Below the pieces are notes generated by a model. That model saw nothing but the letters and a program-made list of their open reading frames with translations. It made no database searches and was not told where the DNA came from. Positions 20,966-27,567 of a DNA stretch of 64,000 nucleotides are shown one piece after another. Location of the stretch: contig NZ_BCSI01000001.1 of the NCBI RefSeq assembly GCF_001570785.1, positions 538,709 through 602,708 on the forward strand, written 5' to 3'. A program made the position numbers and the translations under genes. Position 1 is the first letter of the stretch. Each line of letters starts with the position of its first letter. Source of the stretch: Dermabacter hominis NBRC 106157. GTDB lineage: Bacteria > Actinomycetota > Actinomycetes > Actinomycetales > Dermabacteraceae.

Positions 20966-21589
20966 ATGCACGTCGTTGAAGAGATTGTCGTCCACGCGGG
21001 AGAAGCGTGGTGGGTCCACCTCGTGGTCGCCGCCTTCTCCCTCGTGGACGCTTTCTTTCCCACGGTTCCCAGCGAATCGTTGCTCGTCGCGCTCGGGTCC
21101 CTGTGGGCGACCTCCGGTAAGCCGTCGCTTATTCTGCTCATCCTGGCGGGCTGGGCAGGGGCCGCGGTCGGCGACCACGTGACCTACCAGATTGGCCGTA
21201 TGCTTCCGTGGCAGAAGCTCTCTTTCTTTAACGAGGGCCGTCGCGGGCATCGAGCGGTCGAGGCCGCGGAGCGTGGCCTCGAGCGGCACGCCTTCACCTA
21301 TCTCATGACGGCGCGGTTCATTCCCCTTGGGCGCACGGCGGTGAACCTCGTCGCCGGTGGTCTTGAGTATCCGCGTGCTCTTTTTACGCCGCGCATTATT
21401 CTCGCGACCTTCATGTGGGCCGTCTATTCAAGCCTTATCGGGGCACTTGCCGGCCAGTGGTTCGAGGCGCATCCGCTGCTTGGAATCGTCGCGGCGCTCG
21501 TATTGGCGTTCGCCTTCTCGCTTCTCGTTGAGCGCGTCGTCCGAAAGTTTCACGCATTGAAAGCGAAGCAGACGACGGAACGGGCCTGA
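20966..21589 (+). CDS. DedA family membrane protein
   Basis: A 207-aa polytopic protein of the DedA/SNARE-associated family, now linked to lipid flipping across the membrane. Visible signatures are FFPTVPSESLLVALG near the start and the conserved RFIPLGRTAVNLVAGG. About five hydrophobic segments are present. There is no clear Shine-Dalgarno before the ATG at 20966, so the exact start is uncertain. It follows clpC by 22 nt and converges on mutY. Confidence 0.88.
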   Translation: MHVVEEIVVHAGEAWWVHLVVAAFSLVDAFFPTVPSESLLVALGSLWATSGKPSLILLILAGWAGAAVGDHVTYQIGRMLPWQKLSFFNEGRRGHRAVEAAERGLERHAFTYLMTARFIPLGRTAVNLVAGGLEYPRALFTPRIILATFMWAVYSSLIGALAGQWFEAHPLLGIVAALVLAFAFSLLVERVVRKFHALKAKQTTERA

Positions 21590-21604
21590 CCCGCGCGCGA
21601 ACCG

Positions 21605-22507
21605 CTAGTTCCGCGGTGAGAATCGCGAAGGCGAACCGAGAGCGATTTTTCCCTCCGGCGTGCGCGAGATGAACCCTTCGTCAAGGAGGTCGGCGAGAAG
21701 CCTTTCGAAGCGGTCTGGGTCCGTCCCGCTTTCACCCTCGAGGGTTCCGACGGTGGCCTCACCACCCTCGCGCAGAGTTTTGAGGATTTTTCCGCGGATC
21801 TGTCGATCTGTTCCTTCATACCCTTGCGGGCGTGTTGTGCGTTCGCCGAGACCGGGGCGTCCAGCAGCAAGCCACGCGCAGTGAGGCGCGAGTGGGCATG
21901 CCTCGCATAGGGGCGTGCGGGCACGGCACACGAGCGCGCCGAGCTCCATGATGCCCTCATTCCATATGCGTGCCCGTTCGGGGTCCTCGGGGACCAGCGC
22001 ACCGAAGCGGTCTCGGTCGTGCTTCGTCACGTGTGCTTTAACCGAGGGTTTGGCGTCGAGCACTCGCGTCAGTACGCGCCTGATGTTGGTATCGAGCACG
22101 CAAGCGCGCTGCCCCTGCGCGAAACATGCAACTGCCGCGGCGGTGTAGGAGCCGATTCCCGGTAGCGACGTGAGCGCGTCGACGCCCACCGGGAGTTCTC
22201 CGCCGTAGTCCCGCTCGACAATGCGCGCGCAATCGAGAAGTCTGAGGGCGCGCCGGGGGTAGCCGAGAGATCCCCACGCGAGCAGGACTTCGGCCGCGTC
22301 GGCATGGGCGAGCGCGTGCGCGGTTGGCCAACGCTTCATCCACGCGCGCCAGGGTTCTGCAACGCGGGACACGGGGGTTTGTTGGCTCATGATTTCGCTG
22401 ACGAGAACGCCCCATGGGCTCGTGTGCGAATCACGCCAGGGTAGGGGCCGACGGTGGGTCGCAAACCACGTGGCGACTGGCTCGTAGAGGTCGGGGCATG
22501 AATGCAT
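21605..22507 (-). CDS. mutY: A/G-specific adenine glycosylase MutY
   Basis: Removes adenine paired with 8-oxoguanine. The 300-aa protein has catalytic Glu38 in SEIMSQQTPV, the helix-hairpin-helix SLPGIGSYTAAAV (~114-126), catalytic Asp139 in VLDTNIRRVL, and the [4Fe-4S] cluster spacing Cys194-x6-Cys201-x2-Cys204-x5-Cys210. The C-terminal 8-oxoG recognition domain is short, as in other actinobacteria. Upstream, TAGCAT lies 8 nt before the ATG, with GGAG inside the spacer. Confidence 0.95.
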   Translation of the reverse strand: MHSCPDLYEPVATWFATHRRPLPWRDSHTSPWGVLVSEIMSQQTPVSRVAEPWRAWMKRWPTAHALAHADAAEVLLAWGSLGYPRRALRLLDCARIVERDYGGELPVGVDALTSLPGIGSYTAAAVACFAQGQRACVLDTNIRRVLTRVLDAKPSVKAHVTKHDRDRFGALVPEDPERARIWNEGIMELGALVCRARTPLCEACPLAPHCAWLAAGRPGLGERTTRPQGYEGTDRQIRGKILKTLREGGEATVGTLEGESGTDPDRFERLLADLLDEGFISRTPEGKIALGSPSRFSPRN

Positions 22508-22650
22508 AGCGCTCCATGCTACCGAGGTTCGGCAGGCGCTCGCGAGGACTGCCTATGGGGCGCGCCGTTGAGGGGATGCAGGTAGGCGCGGTTGATCTTA
22601 AGGTCCGGGACTGGGCTTCGCTGCAGGAAGAAGCAACCGGTCATGAGAAA

Positions 22651-22698
22651 GCCCCGGGGCCGGGCGAAACCGTGAGGTTCGCGCCGTGCCGCCGGGGC
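22651..22698 (-). terminator. Likely terminator of the SAF-mscL transcript
   Basis: On the minus strand GCCCCGG ... CCGGGGC can form a stem, with internal pairing of the GC-rich loop, followed by TTTCTC. It lies 33 nt past the mscL stop. The rest of the gap to mutY (22508-22650) shows no gene. Confidence 0.55.
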
Positions 22699-22730
22699 GC
22701 GGTGCTCAACTCGCATATGCGAGTTGAGGC

Positions 22731-23129
22731 TTACTTGGTGTTCTGCGCCTTGAGAAGGTCGCGGATGTCGGTGAGAAGGTCGATGTCGGTGAGTTCCGTG
22801 ACCTCCTCCGTGATGCCGCGGCGCTTCTTGTCGAGTTCACGCGCCTTGTTGACGGGCAGAACGAAGACGAAGTACACGACTGCCGCGGTGATGAGGAACG
22901 AGATGACCGCGGAGATGATCGCACCAAAGTCGAGGGTGGTCGCCTTGTTATCGGCGATGATGCGGTAGGCGAAGCCATCAACGTTTGCGCCGCCGAAGAC
23001 GGCGACGACGGGCTGAATGAGGTGATCGACGAAAGCCTTGATGAGGGCGGTGAATGCACCGCCGATGACAACGCCGACCGCGAGGTCGAGAACGTTGCCC
23101 TTCATGATGAATTCCTTGAATCCGTTCAC
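22731..23129 (-). CDS. mscL: Large-conductance mechanosensitive channel
   Basis: Pentameric channel that opens under membrane tension to release solutes in hypo-osmotic shock. The 132-aa protein begins with GTG at 23129 (MNGFKEFIMKGNVLDLAVGV), supported by AAAGGA 6 nt upstream and by the conserved N-terminus. TM1 is about residues 14-40 and TM2 about 68-95, followed by a charged C-terminal helix. It follows the SAF-domain gene, an arrangement common in actinobacteria. Confidence 0.95.
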   Translation of the reverse strand: MNGFKEFIMKGNVLDLAVGVVIGGAFTALIKAFVDHLIQPVVAVFGGANVDGFAYRIIADNKATTLDFGAIISAVISFLITAAVVYFVFVLPVNKARELDKKRRGITEEVTELTDIDLLTDIRDLLKAQNTK

Positions 23130-23199
23130 GGCCGTTCCTTTCGATAAGGGTATTCGGAGTAGATCTGGCGATAGCCAGTTTAAGTTTTCGAAAGACAAA

Positions 23200-23877
23200 C
23201 TAGCGGACAACAGCGACAAACGGGGGAGTACCGGATGTGCAATGCGCAATAGTTGAAATGTGCGCACGATCGATTTCGACCGTGGCCGTGGGTGAGCCGG
23301 AGGCCGCGAACATCGTCCCAGAGCTATCCGCGGAGCCATGAGATTCGCGCAAAACTGCGCGGACCTCGCTGAGAGTAACGGGGCGGTCTGCATTTATCGA
23401 CGACGAGGGGCGTTCGCACACGAGCCTCAGTTGAGTTCCCGCCTCGGCACCCTCAACGACACTCCCCGGCGCGATCGGGATCGACACGAGAGCGTGCTCG
23501 GGGTCGAGTGAGGGAGCGGCCTCGCGAAGATTCTCGCGAAGAACCAGGTCGCCTTGGTTGATGGTGCCTGCCGTGCTTTCGCCTACGAGCTCGTGTGGCT
23601 GCCGTGACGCACCGGCGGGGATGAGATCGGGCCTCACCATAACCGTCGTGAGGTCACTGTCGTCGAGAGTCTCCCCAGCGGCGATTGCGTGCGCGGCGAC
23701 AACGACCGGGGTCCCCGGAAGCACGTGCGCAGCGAGTGGCGGAGCGCTGAGGCTCACGAACCCGGCGATGGCGACGAGGGCCAGTAGCGCTCTGTTCTTT
23801 CGTATTGCGCGCCTCACGTGTGGGGCTGCCGTGGCGAGCGCGCGACGAGCCCGCTCGAGCGATGAATGTTCTCCCAT
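23200..23877 (-). CDS. SAF domain-containing protein
   Basis: A 225-aa protein with an N-terminal transmembrane helix (about 27-52, ALLALVAIAGFVSLSAPPLA) and then a SAF domain (VVVAAHAIAAGETLDDSDLT). The fold is shared with CpaB pilus-assembly and antifreeze-like proteins. Its function in the mscL neighbourhood is unknown. The ATG at 23877 is preferred to the GTG at 23886, because TAGCGT lies 7 nt before it in a leaderless arrangement and there is no ribosome site. It was probably once in an operon with the 5-formyl-THF cyclo-ligase now 2.3 kb away, split by the IS element. Confidence 0.82.
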   Translation of the reverse strand: MGEHSSLERARRALATAAPHVRRAIRKNRALLALVAIAGFVSLSAPPLAAHVLPGTPVVVAAHAIAAGETLDDSDLTTVMVRPDLIPAGASRQPHELVGESTAGTINQGDLVLRENLREAAPSLDPEHALVSIPIAPGSVVEGAEAGTQLRLVCERPSSSINADRPVTLSEVRAVLRESHGSADSSGTMFAASGSPTATVEIDRAHISTIAHCTSGTPPFVAVVR

Positions 23878-23980
23878 GTGCCCCACGCTAAGGCCGGATT
23901 TCGGCGCGTGGGGCGTCTAGATCTGAGGTGGGGAAGGCAGAGCGATGTGGAGCGCGTACCGCTGCGAGGGCAGCGGTAGA

Positions 23981-24005
23981 TGTACTGACCGGGCACGTTG
24001 ATCAA
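23981..24005 (+). repeat. Left terminal inverted repeat of the IS481 element
   Basis: It begins TGTACTGACCGGGCACGTTG. Compared with the complement of 26162-26186 it differs only at positions 8, 14, 21 and 23. Its minus-strand translation (NVPGQY) even mirrors the transposase C-terminus, because the right repeat is coding. Confidence 0.8.
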
Positions 24006-24007
24006 GT

Positions 24008-24022
24008 TTGCTGAATCAGCAA
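24008..24022 (+). promoter_or_regulatory. Perfect dyad, candidate operator of the passenger genes
   Basis: TTGCTGA-A-TCAGCAA is a perfect 7-bp inverted repeat with a one-base centre, just inside the left end of the element. It lies immediately upstream of a plausible promoter (TTGCTG at 24029-24034, 18-nt spacer, GGTAAT at 24053-24058) for the DUF2938 gene. The element's own XRE-cupin regulator is the obvious candidate to bind it. That link is inference. Confidence 0.45.
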
Positions 24023-24084
24023 GAACAGTTGCTGGCTCTTTTGGTGGTGTGCGGTAATGGAACTGTCTACGAGAGGTAAAGGTT

Positions 24085-24591
24085 ATGCGTATCGGTGTCG
24101 GAGAACTTGTCCAAGCTGCTGCTGTCGGCGTGGGAGCAACCATCGTGATGGACGGGGTGGCGGAGATGCTGCGCCGTACTCGTGGCTCCAGGTCATTGGA
24201 CTACGCGATGGTTGGTCGATGGCTTGGGCACATGCCCGCCGGTGTCTTCCGGCACGATTCGATCATGGCAGCCGAGCCCGTCCCTCACGAGAAGGAGTTG
24301 GGCTGGGCGGCCCATTACGCCATCGGGACGGGCTTCGCCGTTGCGCTGGCCGCCGCTGATCCAGGCTGGCTCGAGCGGCCGCGTTTCATACCCGCGGTAG
24401 CATGGGGACTGGCCACGCTGGGGGCGCCTTGGCTGCTCATGCAGCCTTGTTTCGGGATGGGCGTGGCGGCGGCCAAGACCCCCAATCCCAAGCAAGCACG
24501 GCTCGGCAGCCTGCGCGCCCACACTTCCTACGGAGTGGGCATCTGGCTGTCAGGGCAGCTCGTCCACACGGTTGTGCATCGCTGCGCCTGA
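24085..24591 (+). CDS. DUF2938 family membrane protein (IS passenger)
   Basis: A 168-aa protein with about four hydrophobic segments and the DUF2938 pattern: VGATIVMDG near residue 20, LDYAMVGRWLGHMPAG, then PVPHEKELGWAAHY and PWLLMQPCFGMGVAAAKTPNP. The conserved Asp, His and Glu residues between helices suggest an enzyme or transporter, but the family's function is unknown to me. AAAGG precedes the ATG. Its last 42 bases overlap, tail to tail, the XRE-cupin gene on the other strand. It lies inside the IS481 ends. Confidence 0.8.
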   Translation: MRIGVGELVQAAAVGVGATIVMDGVAEMLRRTRGSRSLDYAMVGRWLGHMPAGVFRHDSIMAAEPVPHEKELGWAAHYAIGTGFAVALAAADPGWLERPRFIPAVAWGLATLGAPWLLMQPCFGMGVAAAKTPNPKQARLGSLRAHTSYGVGIWLSGQLVHTVVHRCA

Positions 24592-25155
24592 GTTGGCCTC
24601 CACCGAGCCAGCGAGGTGGATTCTCTGCCCTCGGAGTCCCAGCAGGCTGAGGACCTCCACGGCCGATGTCCCAGTGCTACCGAACCAGTGCGGTGTGGTG
24701 GTGTCGAACTCAGCTGCCTGTCCCACCGTGAGTAACACGTCATGGTCCCCGACGATGAGCCGTAGTTCGCCAGACAGAACGTAAAGCCATTCGTAGCCAT
24801 CGTGTCGGCGAAGGGCGGGCGTCGACTTCGTGCTGGGAATCACCATCTTCAGCGCTTGCTGCGGGCCCGGGAAGTGCGTCAGGGGCACCACCGTCATGCC
24901 GTTGCGCCGTAGAGGACGCGGATAGACCCGTGGATCTCCCACTGGCGGGGCTCCCACCAGATCGTCCAGGGGTAGGTCATACAGGGCGGACAACGCGAGC
25001 AGCAGCTCCAGTGTGGGTCTCCGGCCCCCTGATTCCAGTCGTGACAATGTCGAGGCCGACAAGCCTGTTGCCTCGGCCACGTCGCCCAACGTCAGGTCAC
25101 GCGACAGGCGGATGCTCCGCAGCCGAGGACCGACTCCTTTGAGGACTTCATCCAT
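24550..25155 (-). CDS. XRE family regulator with C-terminal cupin domain (IS passenger)
   Basis: A 201-aa regulator. The helix-turn-helix is at about residues 10-65 (LTLGDVAEATGLSASTLSRL, then ESGGRRPTLELLLALS). A cupin sensor domain occupies about 95-175 (EWLYVLSGELRLIVGDHDVL). Such HTH-cupin proteins usually repress a nearby gene until a small ligand binds. The ATG at 25155 has AGGAGG 7 nt upstream; the GTG one codon earlier is less well spaced. It converges on and overlaps the DUF2938 gene, and its promoter faces away from the transposase. The candidate operator at 24008-24022 is on the far side of the DUF2938 gene. Confidence 0.88.
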   Translation of the reverse strand: MDEVLKGVGPRLRSIRLSRDLTLGDVAEATGLSASTLSRLESGGRRPTLELLLALSALYDLPLDDLVGAPPVGDPRVYPRPLRRNGMTVVPLTHFPGPQQALKMVIPSTKSTPALRRHDGYEWLYVLSGELRLIVGDHDVLLTVGQAAEFDTTTPHWFGSTGTSAVEVLSLLGLRGQRIHLAGSVEANSGAAMHNRVDELP

Positions 25156-25189
25156 CACCAGACCTCCTACTCATTCCCCCGAGGACACC

Positions 25190-26191
25190 GTGTCACACGC
25201 CAACGCCGCACTCACCCCACGGTATCGACTGATCGTCGGTCGCCTCGTCGTCGGTCGCCTCGTCGTCGACGAGGGCTGGCCCATCAGCGAGGTCGCCGCC
25301 CGCTTCCAGGTCTCCTGGCCGACCGTGAAGCGCTGGGCAGAGCGCTACCGCACCGGCGAGTCCATGCAGGACCGCTCCTCGCGCCCACACCACTCGCCCA
25401 ACAATACCGATACGAAGACGACGAAGCGCTGCATCCAGCTGCGGCTCCGCTTGAGGGAAGGTCCCGTGCAGTTGGCCTGTCGACTGGGGATCGCGCCGTC
25501 GACGGTTCATCGGATCCTGACCGACGCCCACCTGAACCGGCTGTCGCATGTTGATCGCGCCACCGGTGAGCCGGTCCGTCGCTACGAGCACGACCATCCC
25601 GGTGCGATGCTCCATGTCGACGTGAAGAAGCTCGGCAACACCCCCGACGGCGGCGGCTGGCGCTACGTCGGCCGACGACAAGGCGAGAAGAACCGAGCCG
25701 CCACCCCCGACAACCCCAGAGACAAGTACCGGGACCCGTTGATGGGCAAGGCCTTTGTCCACACTGTCATCGACGACCACTCCCGCGTGGCCTACGCCGA
25801 GATCCACGACGATGAAATCTCGATCACCGCCACAGCGGTCCTGGTGCGGGCTGTCGAGTGGTTCAACGCCCGCAGCATCACCGTCGAGCGCGTCCTGTCC
25901 GACAACGGTGGCGCCTACCGCTCACACCTGTGGCGAGACACCTGTGCCGAGCTCGGGATCAAGCACAAGCGCACCCGTCCGTATCGGCCGCAGACCAACG
26001 GCAAGATCGAGAGATTCCACCGGACCTTGGCCGACGGCTGGGCCTATGCCCGCTGCTACACCTCCGAGGCCGAACGCCGCGGAGAACTCGACGGCTGTCT
26101 GCACTACTACAACCACCACCGGCCACACACAGCCTGCGGCAACCAGCCGCCCTTCTCACGATTAACCAACGTCCCCGGCCAGTACAGCTAG
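25190..26191 (+). CDS. IS481 family transposase
   Basis: A 333-aa DDE transposase. It has the typical start MSHANAALTPRYRL with a GTG codon preceded by GAGGA, a helix-turn-helix region (ISEVAARFQVSWPTVKRWAE, 32-51) and an integrase core. Catalytic residues are D144 (LHVDVKKL), D238 (LSDNGGAY) and E274 (TNGKIERFH), with 35 residues between the second Asp and the Glu. The ORF is intact. It contains an exact 15-bp tandem duplication (25234-25263) that repeats five residues near the N-terminus. The stop TAG (26189-26191) lies outside the inverted repeat, in the target CTAG. Confidence 0.95.
   Translation: MSHANAALTPRYRLIVGRLVVGRLVVDEGWPISEVAARFQVSWPTVKRWAERYRTGESMQDRSSRPHHSPNNTDTKTTKRCIQLRLRLREGPVQLACRLGIAPSTVHRILTDAHLNRLSHVDRATGEPVRRYEHDHPGAMLHVDVKKLGNTPDGGGWRYVGRRQGEKNRAATPDNPRDKYRDPLMGKAFVHTVIDDHSRVAYAEIHDDEISITATAVLVRAVEWFNARSITVERVLSDNGGAYRSHLWRDTCAELGIKHKRTRPYRPQTNGKIERFHRTLADGWAYARCYTSEAERRGELDGCLHYYNHHRPHTACGNQPPFSRLTNVPGQYS
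26162..26186 (-). repeat. Right terminal inverted repeat of the IS481 element
   Basis: It ends ...CAGTACA on the plus strand and pairs with the left repeat at 21 of 25 positions. It lies entirely within the transposase coding sequence, encoding its last eight residues or so. Confidence 0.8.
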
Positions 26192-26811
26192 ACCGGAGTG
26201 CTGAGGCTTTCGAGTCCGGCCTCGGTGAGAACCTCGGGGATCGGAACATCGTGTTCTTCGCGGGGCAGCGCGCCGGCATCGAGAAGCTCGGTTTCGTGGA
26301 TCAGGGTGAGTACGCGGGTTTCTGGACGGGCGTACGCGAGGGCCCGGTCATAGTAGCCCTTGCCGTGCCCGAGGCGCGTGCCGGATCGGTCAACCGCGAC
26401 CGCGGGCGTAATGACGAGGTCGGCGTGGGCGAGGCCTTCACTCCCGAAGGACGTGCCCGTCGGCTCGGAACCAAATTTCGCGCCGTCGGAGGGGGCGAGC
26501 GTTTCCTCCCCGTCCCACGCGCGCCACCCCAGGAGCTCTCCTTCGAACGTGGGCAGGATGACCGTGTGGCCCTCGCGCGCCTTACGGCGAAGCCAGCCGA
26601 GGGCGCTCGCTTCGGCTGACACGGGGCTGTAGCCGGCGATGACGAGGCAGCGGTCGCGGGCGCTGATCCACGGGTCAATGTGCTCCTCGAGCTGCGCTCG
26701 GATGCGCGCGGAGCTCTCTCGGGCTACCTCGGCTACGTAGGTTTCACGGCGAGCGCGGAGGATCTCGCGGCGGAGCTCGCGCTTCGTTGCGGGTGTGAGG
26801 GATGCGTTCAT
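26188..26811 (-). CDS. 5-formyltetrahydrofolate cyclo-ligase
   Basis: Converts 5-formyl-THF to methenyl-THF with ATP, rescuing this inhibitory folate. The 207-aa protein shows the C-terminal signature GTRLGHGKGYYDRAL and N-terminal KRELRREILRARR. Its TAG stop (26190-26188 on the minus strand) is in the CTAG where the IS element inserted, so its end abuts the element. The start ATG has no clear ribosome site but has CACGAT 6 nt upstream, a leaderless arrangement. It is divergent from the GNAT gene. In relatives SAF-mscL follow it directly. Confidence 0.93.
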   Translation of the reverse strand: MNASLTPATKRELRREILRARRETYVAEVARESSARIRAQLEEHIDPWISARDRCLVIAGYSPVSAEASALGWLRRKAREGHTVILPTFEGELLGWRAWDGEETLAPSDGAKFGSEPTGTSFGSEGLAHADLVITPAVAVDRSGTRLGHGKGYYDRALAYARPETRVLTLIHETELLDAGALPREEHDVPIPEVLTEAGLESLSTPV

Positions 26812-26901
26812 GGACCCATCGTGTCACAAGGACCATCGTTCTAGCTGCGCGGCGATCGACCGGTGCGGCTGAACATGCTCCTAGGCGCTAGGCTTCGCTT
26901 C

Positions 26902-27495
26902 ATGAGACTCCGTGATGCTCCGCTCACGCTCCGGCCTTTCGTCCGCCGTGATCGCAAAGCGTACGTGCGCGCGCGTGAGCGCAGCGCTCAATGGCTCGAG
27001 CGGTGGGAAGCGCGCGATCCTTCGTGGGGCGATGGGGGCGATGGCGAGCCCTATCCTTCCTACGGGGCACAGTTCACCGCTCTGAGGCGTCAGGGCCGCG
27101 AGATTCCGTGGTCATCGCTTGGGGTTTTTCACGAGCGTGCCTTCGTGGGGCACATCGGTTTTTCGCCGATCGTGTTCGGGTCAATATCGACCGCACACGC
27201 GGGGTATTGGGTGAGTCCCGAGTGGGCGGGGCGTGGGATTGCGCCGCGTGCCCTCGCTCTCGCGCTCGAAGAAGTCCTCATTGGGGAGGGGCTTCACCGC
27301 GTCGAAATCCTTGTGCGACCCGCGAACTCTGCTTCCCTCCGAGTCGTCGAAAAACTGGGGTTGCGGGAAGAGGGCATTCGCGAGCGCAGTATCTATGTCG
27401 CGGGGGCGTGGCGTGATCATCGCGTATTTGCGATCACCAGCGAGGAGATCCCCGCCAGAGGCCTTTTGCTCGATCGGGTCCCACCCGTGCGGTGA
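26902..27495 (+). CDS. GNAT family N-acetyltransferase, RimJ/RimL-like
   Basis: A 197-aa acetyltransferase that uses acetyl-CoA to modify a protein N-terminus or small amine. The acetyl-CoA binding region is GYWVSPEWAGRGIAPRALAL and the late motif NSASLRVVEKLGLREEG is typical of the RimJ group. The ATG at 26902 is chosen because TAGGCT (26889-26894) sits 7 nt upstream with no ribosome site. In-frame GTG and ATG codons at 26863 and 26875 would add up to 13 residues. It corresponds in position to the mycobacterial rimJ gene. Confidence 0.85.
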   Translation: MRLRDAPLTLRPFVRRDRKAYVRARERSAQWLERWEARDPSWGDGGDGEPYPSYGAQFTALRRQGREIPWSSLGVFHERAFVGHIGFSPIVFGSISTAHAGYWVSPEWAGRGIAPRALALALEEVLIGEGLHRVEILVRPANSASLRVVEKLGLREEGIRERSIYVAGAWRDHRVFAITSEEIPARGLLLDRVPPVR

Positions 27496-27567
27496 GGTGC
27501 GCCCTACGGGCGCGACACGCGGGCGAATGTGCGAGGTGGGGGCGGGAGGAGTCCCTACGATCGAGGG

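Larger units (their letters stand above)
23981..26186 (+). mobile_element. IS481-family insertion element carrying two passenger genes
   Basis: The 2,206-bp element is bounded by 25-bp terminal inverted repeats with 21 of 25 matches, both starting TGTACTG. It holds a DUF2938 membrane protein gene (+), an XRE-cupin regulator gene (-) and an IS481-type DDE transposase (+). Ordinary IS481 members are about 1 kb and encode only the transposase close to the left end. Here the only left repeat that pairs with the right end lies about 1.2 kb upstream of the transposase, so the two extra genes are inside. This is the arrangement called a transporter IS in other families. A decayed composite element is the main alternative. 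Confidence 0.75.
23975..26192. repeat. Imperfect 6-bp target-site duplication flanking the IS481 element
   Basis: GGTAGA (23975-23980) abuts the left inverted repeat and GCTAGA (26187-26192) abuts the right one. They agree at five of six positions. The right copy is an exact NCTAGN, the target consensus known for IS481. The mismatch means either a post-insertion mutation or a non-duplicated flank. Confidence 0.6.

Noticed and set aside
22519..22716. 65-codon minus-strand frame between mscL and mutY
   Set aside because: It overlaps the GC-rich terminator hairpin, lacks a ribosome site and looks random.
23814..24143. Minus-strand frame spanning the left end of the IS element with INVPGQY resembling the transposase end
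   Set aside because: The similarity is caused by the inverted repeat itself; it is not a remnant of a second transposase copy.
24005..25190. Second copy of IS481 ends that would make a composite transposon
   Set aside because: No further TGTACTG-type end was found between the left repeat and the transposase start.
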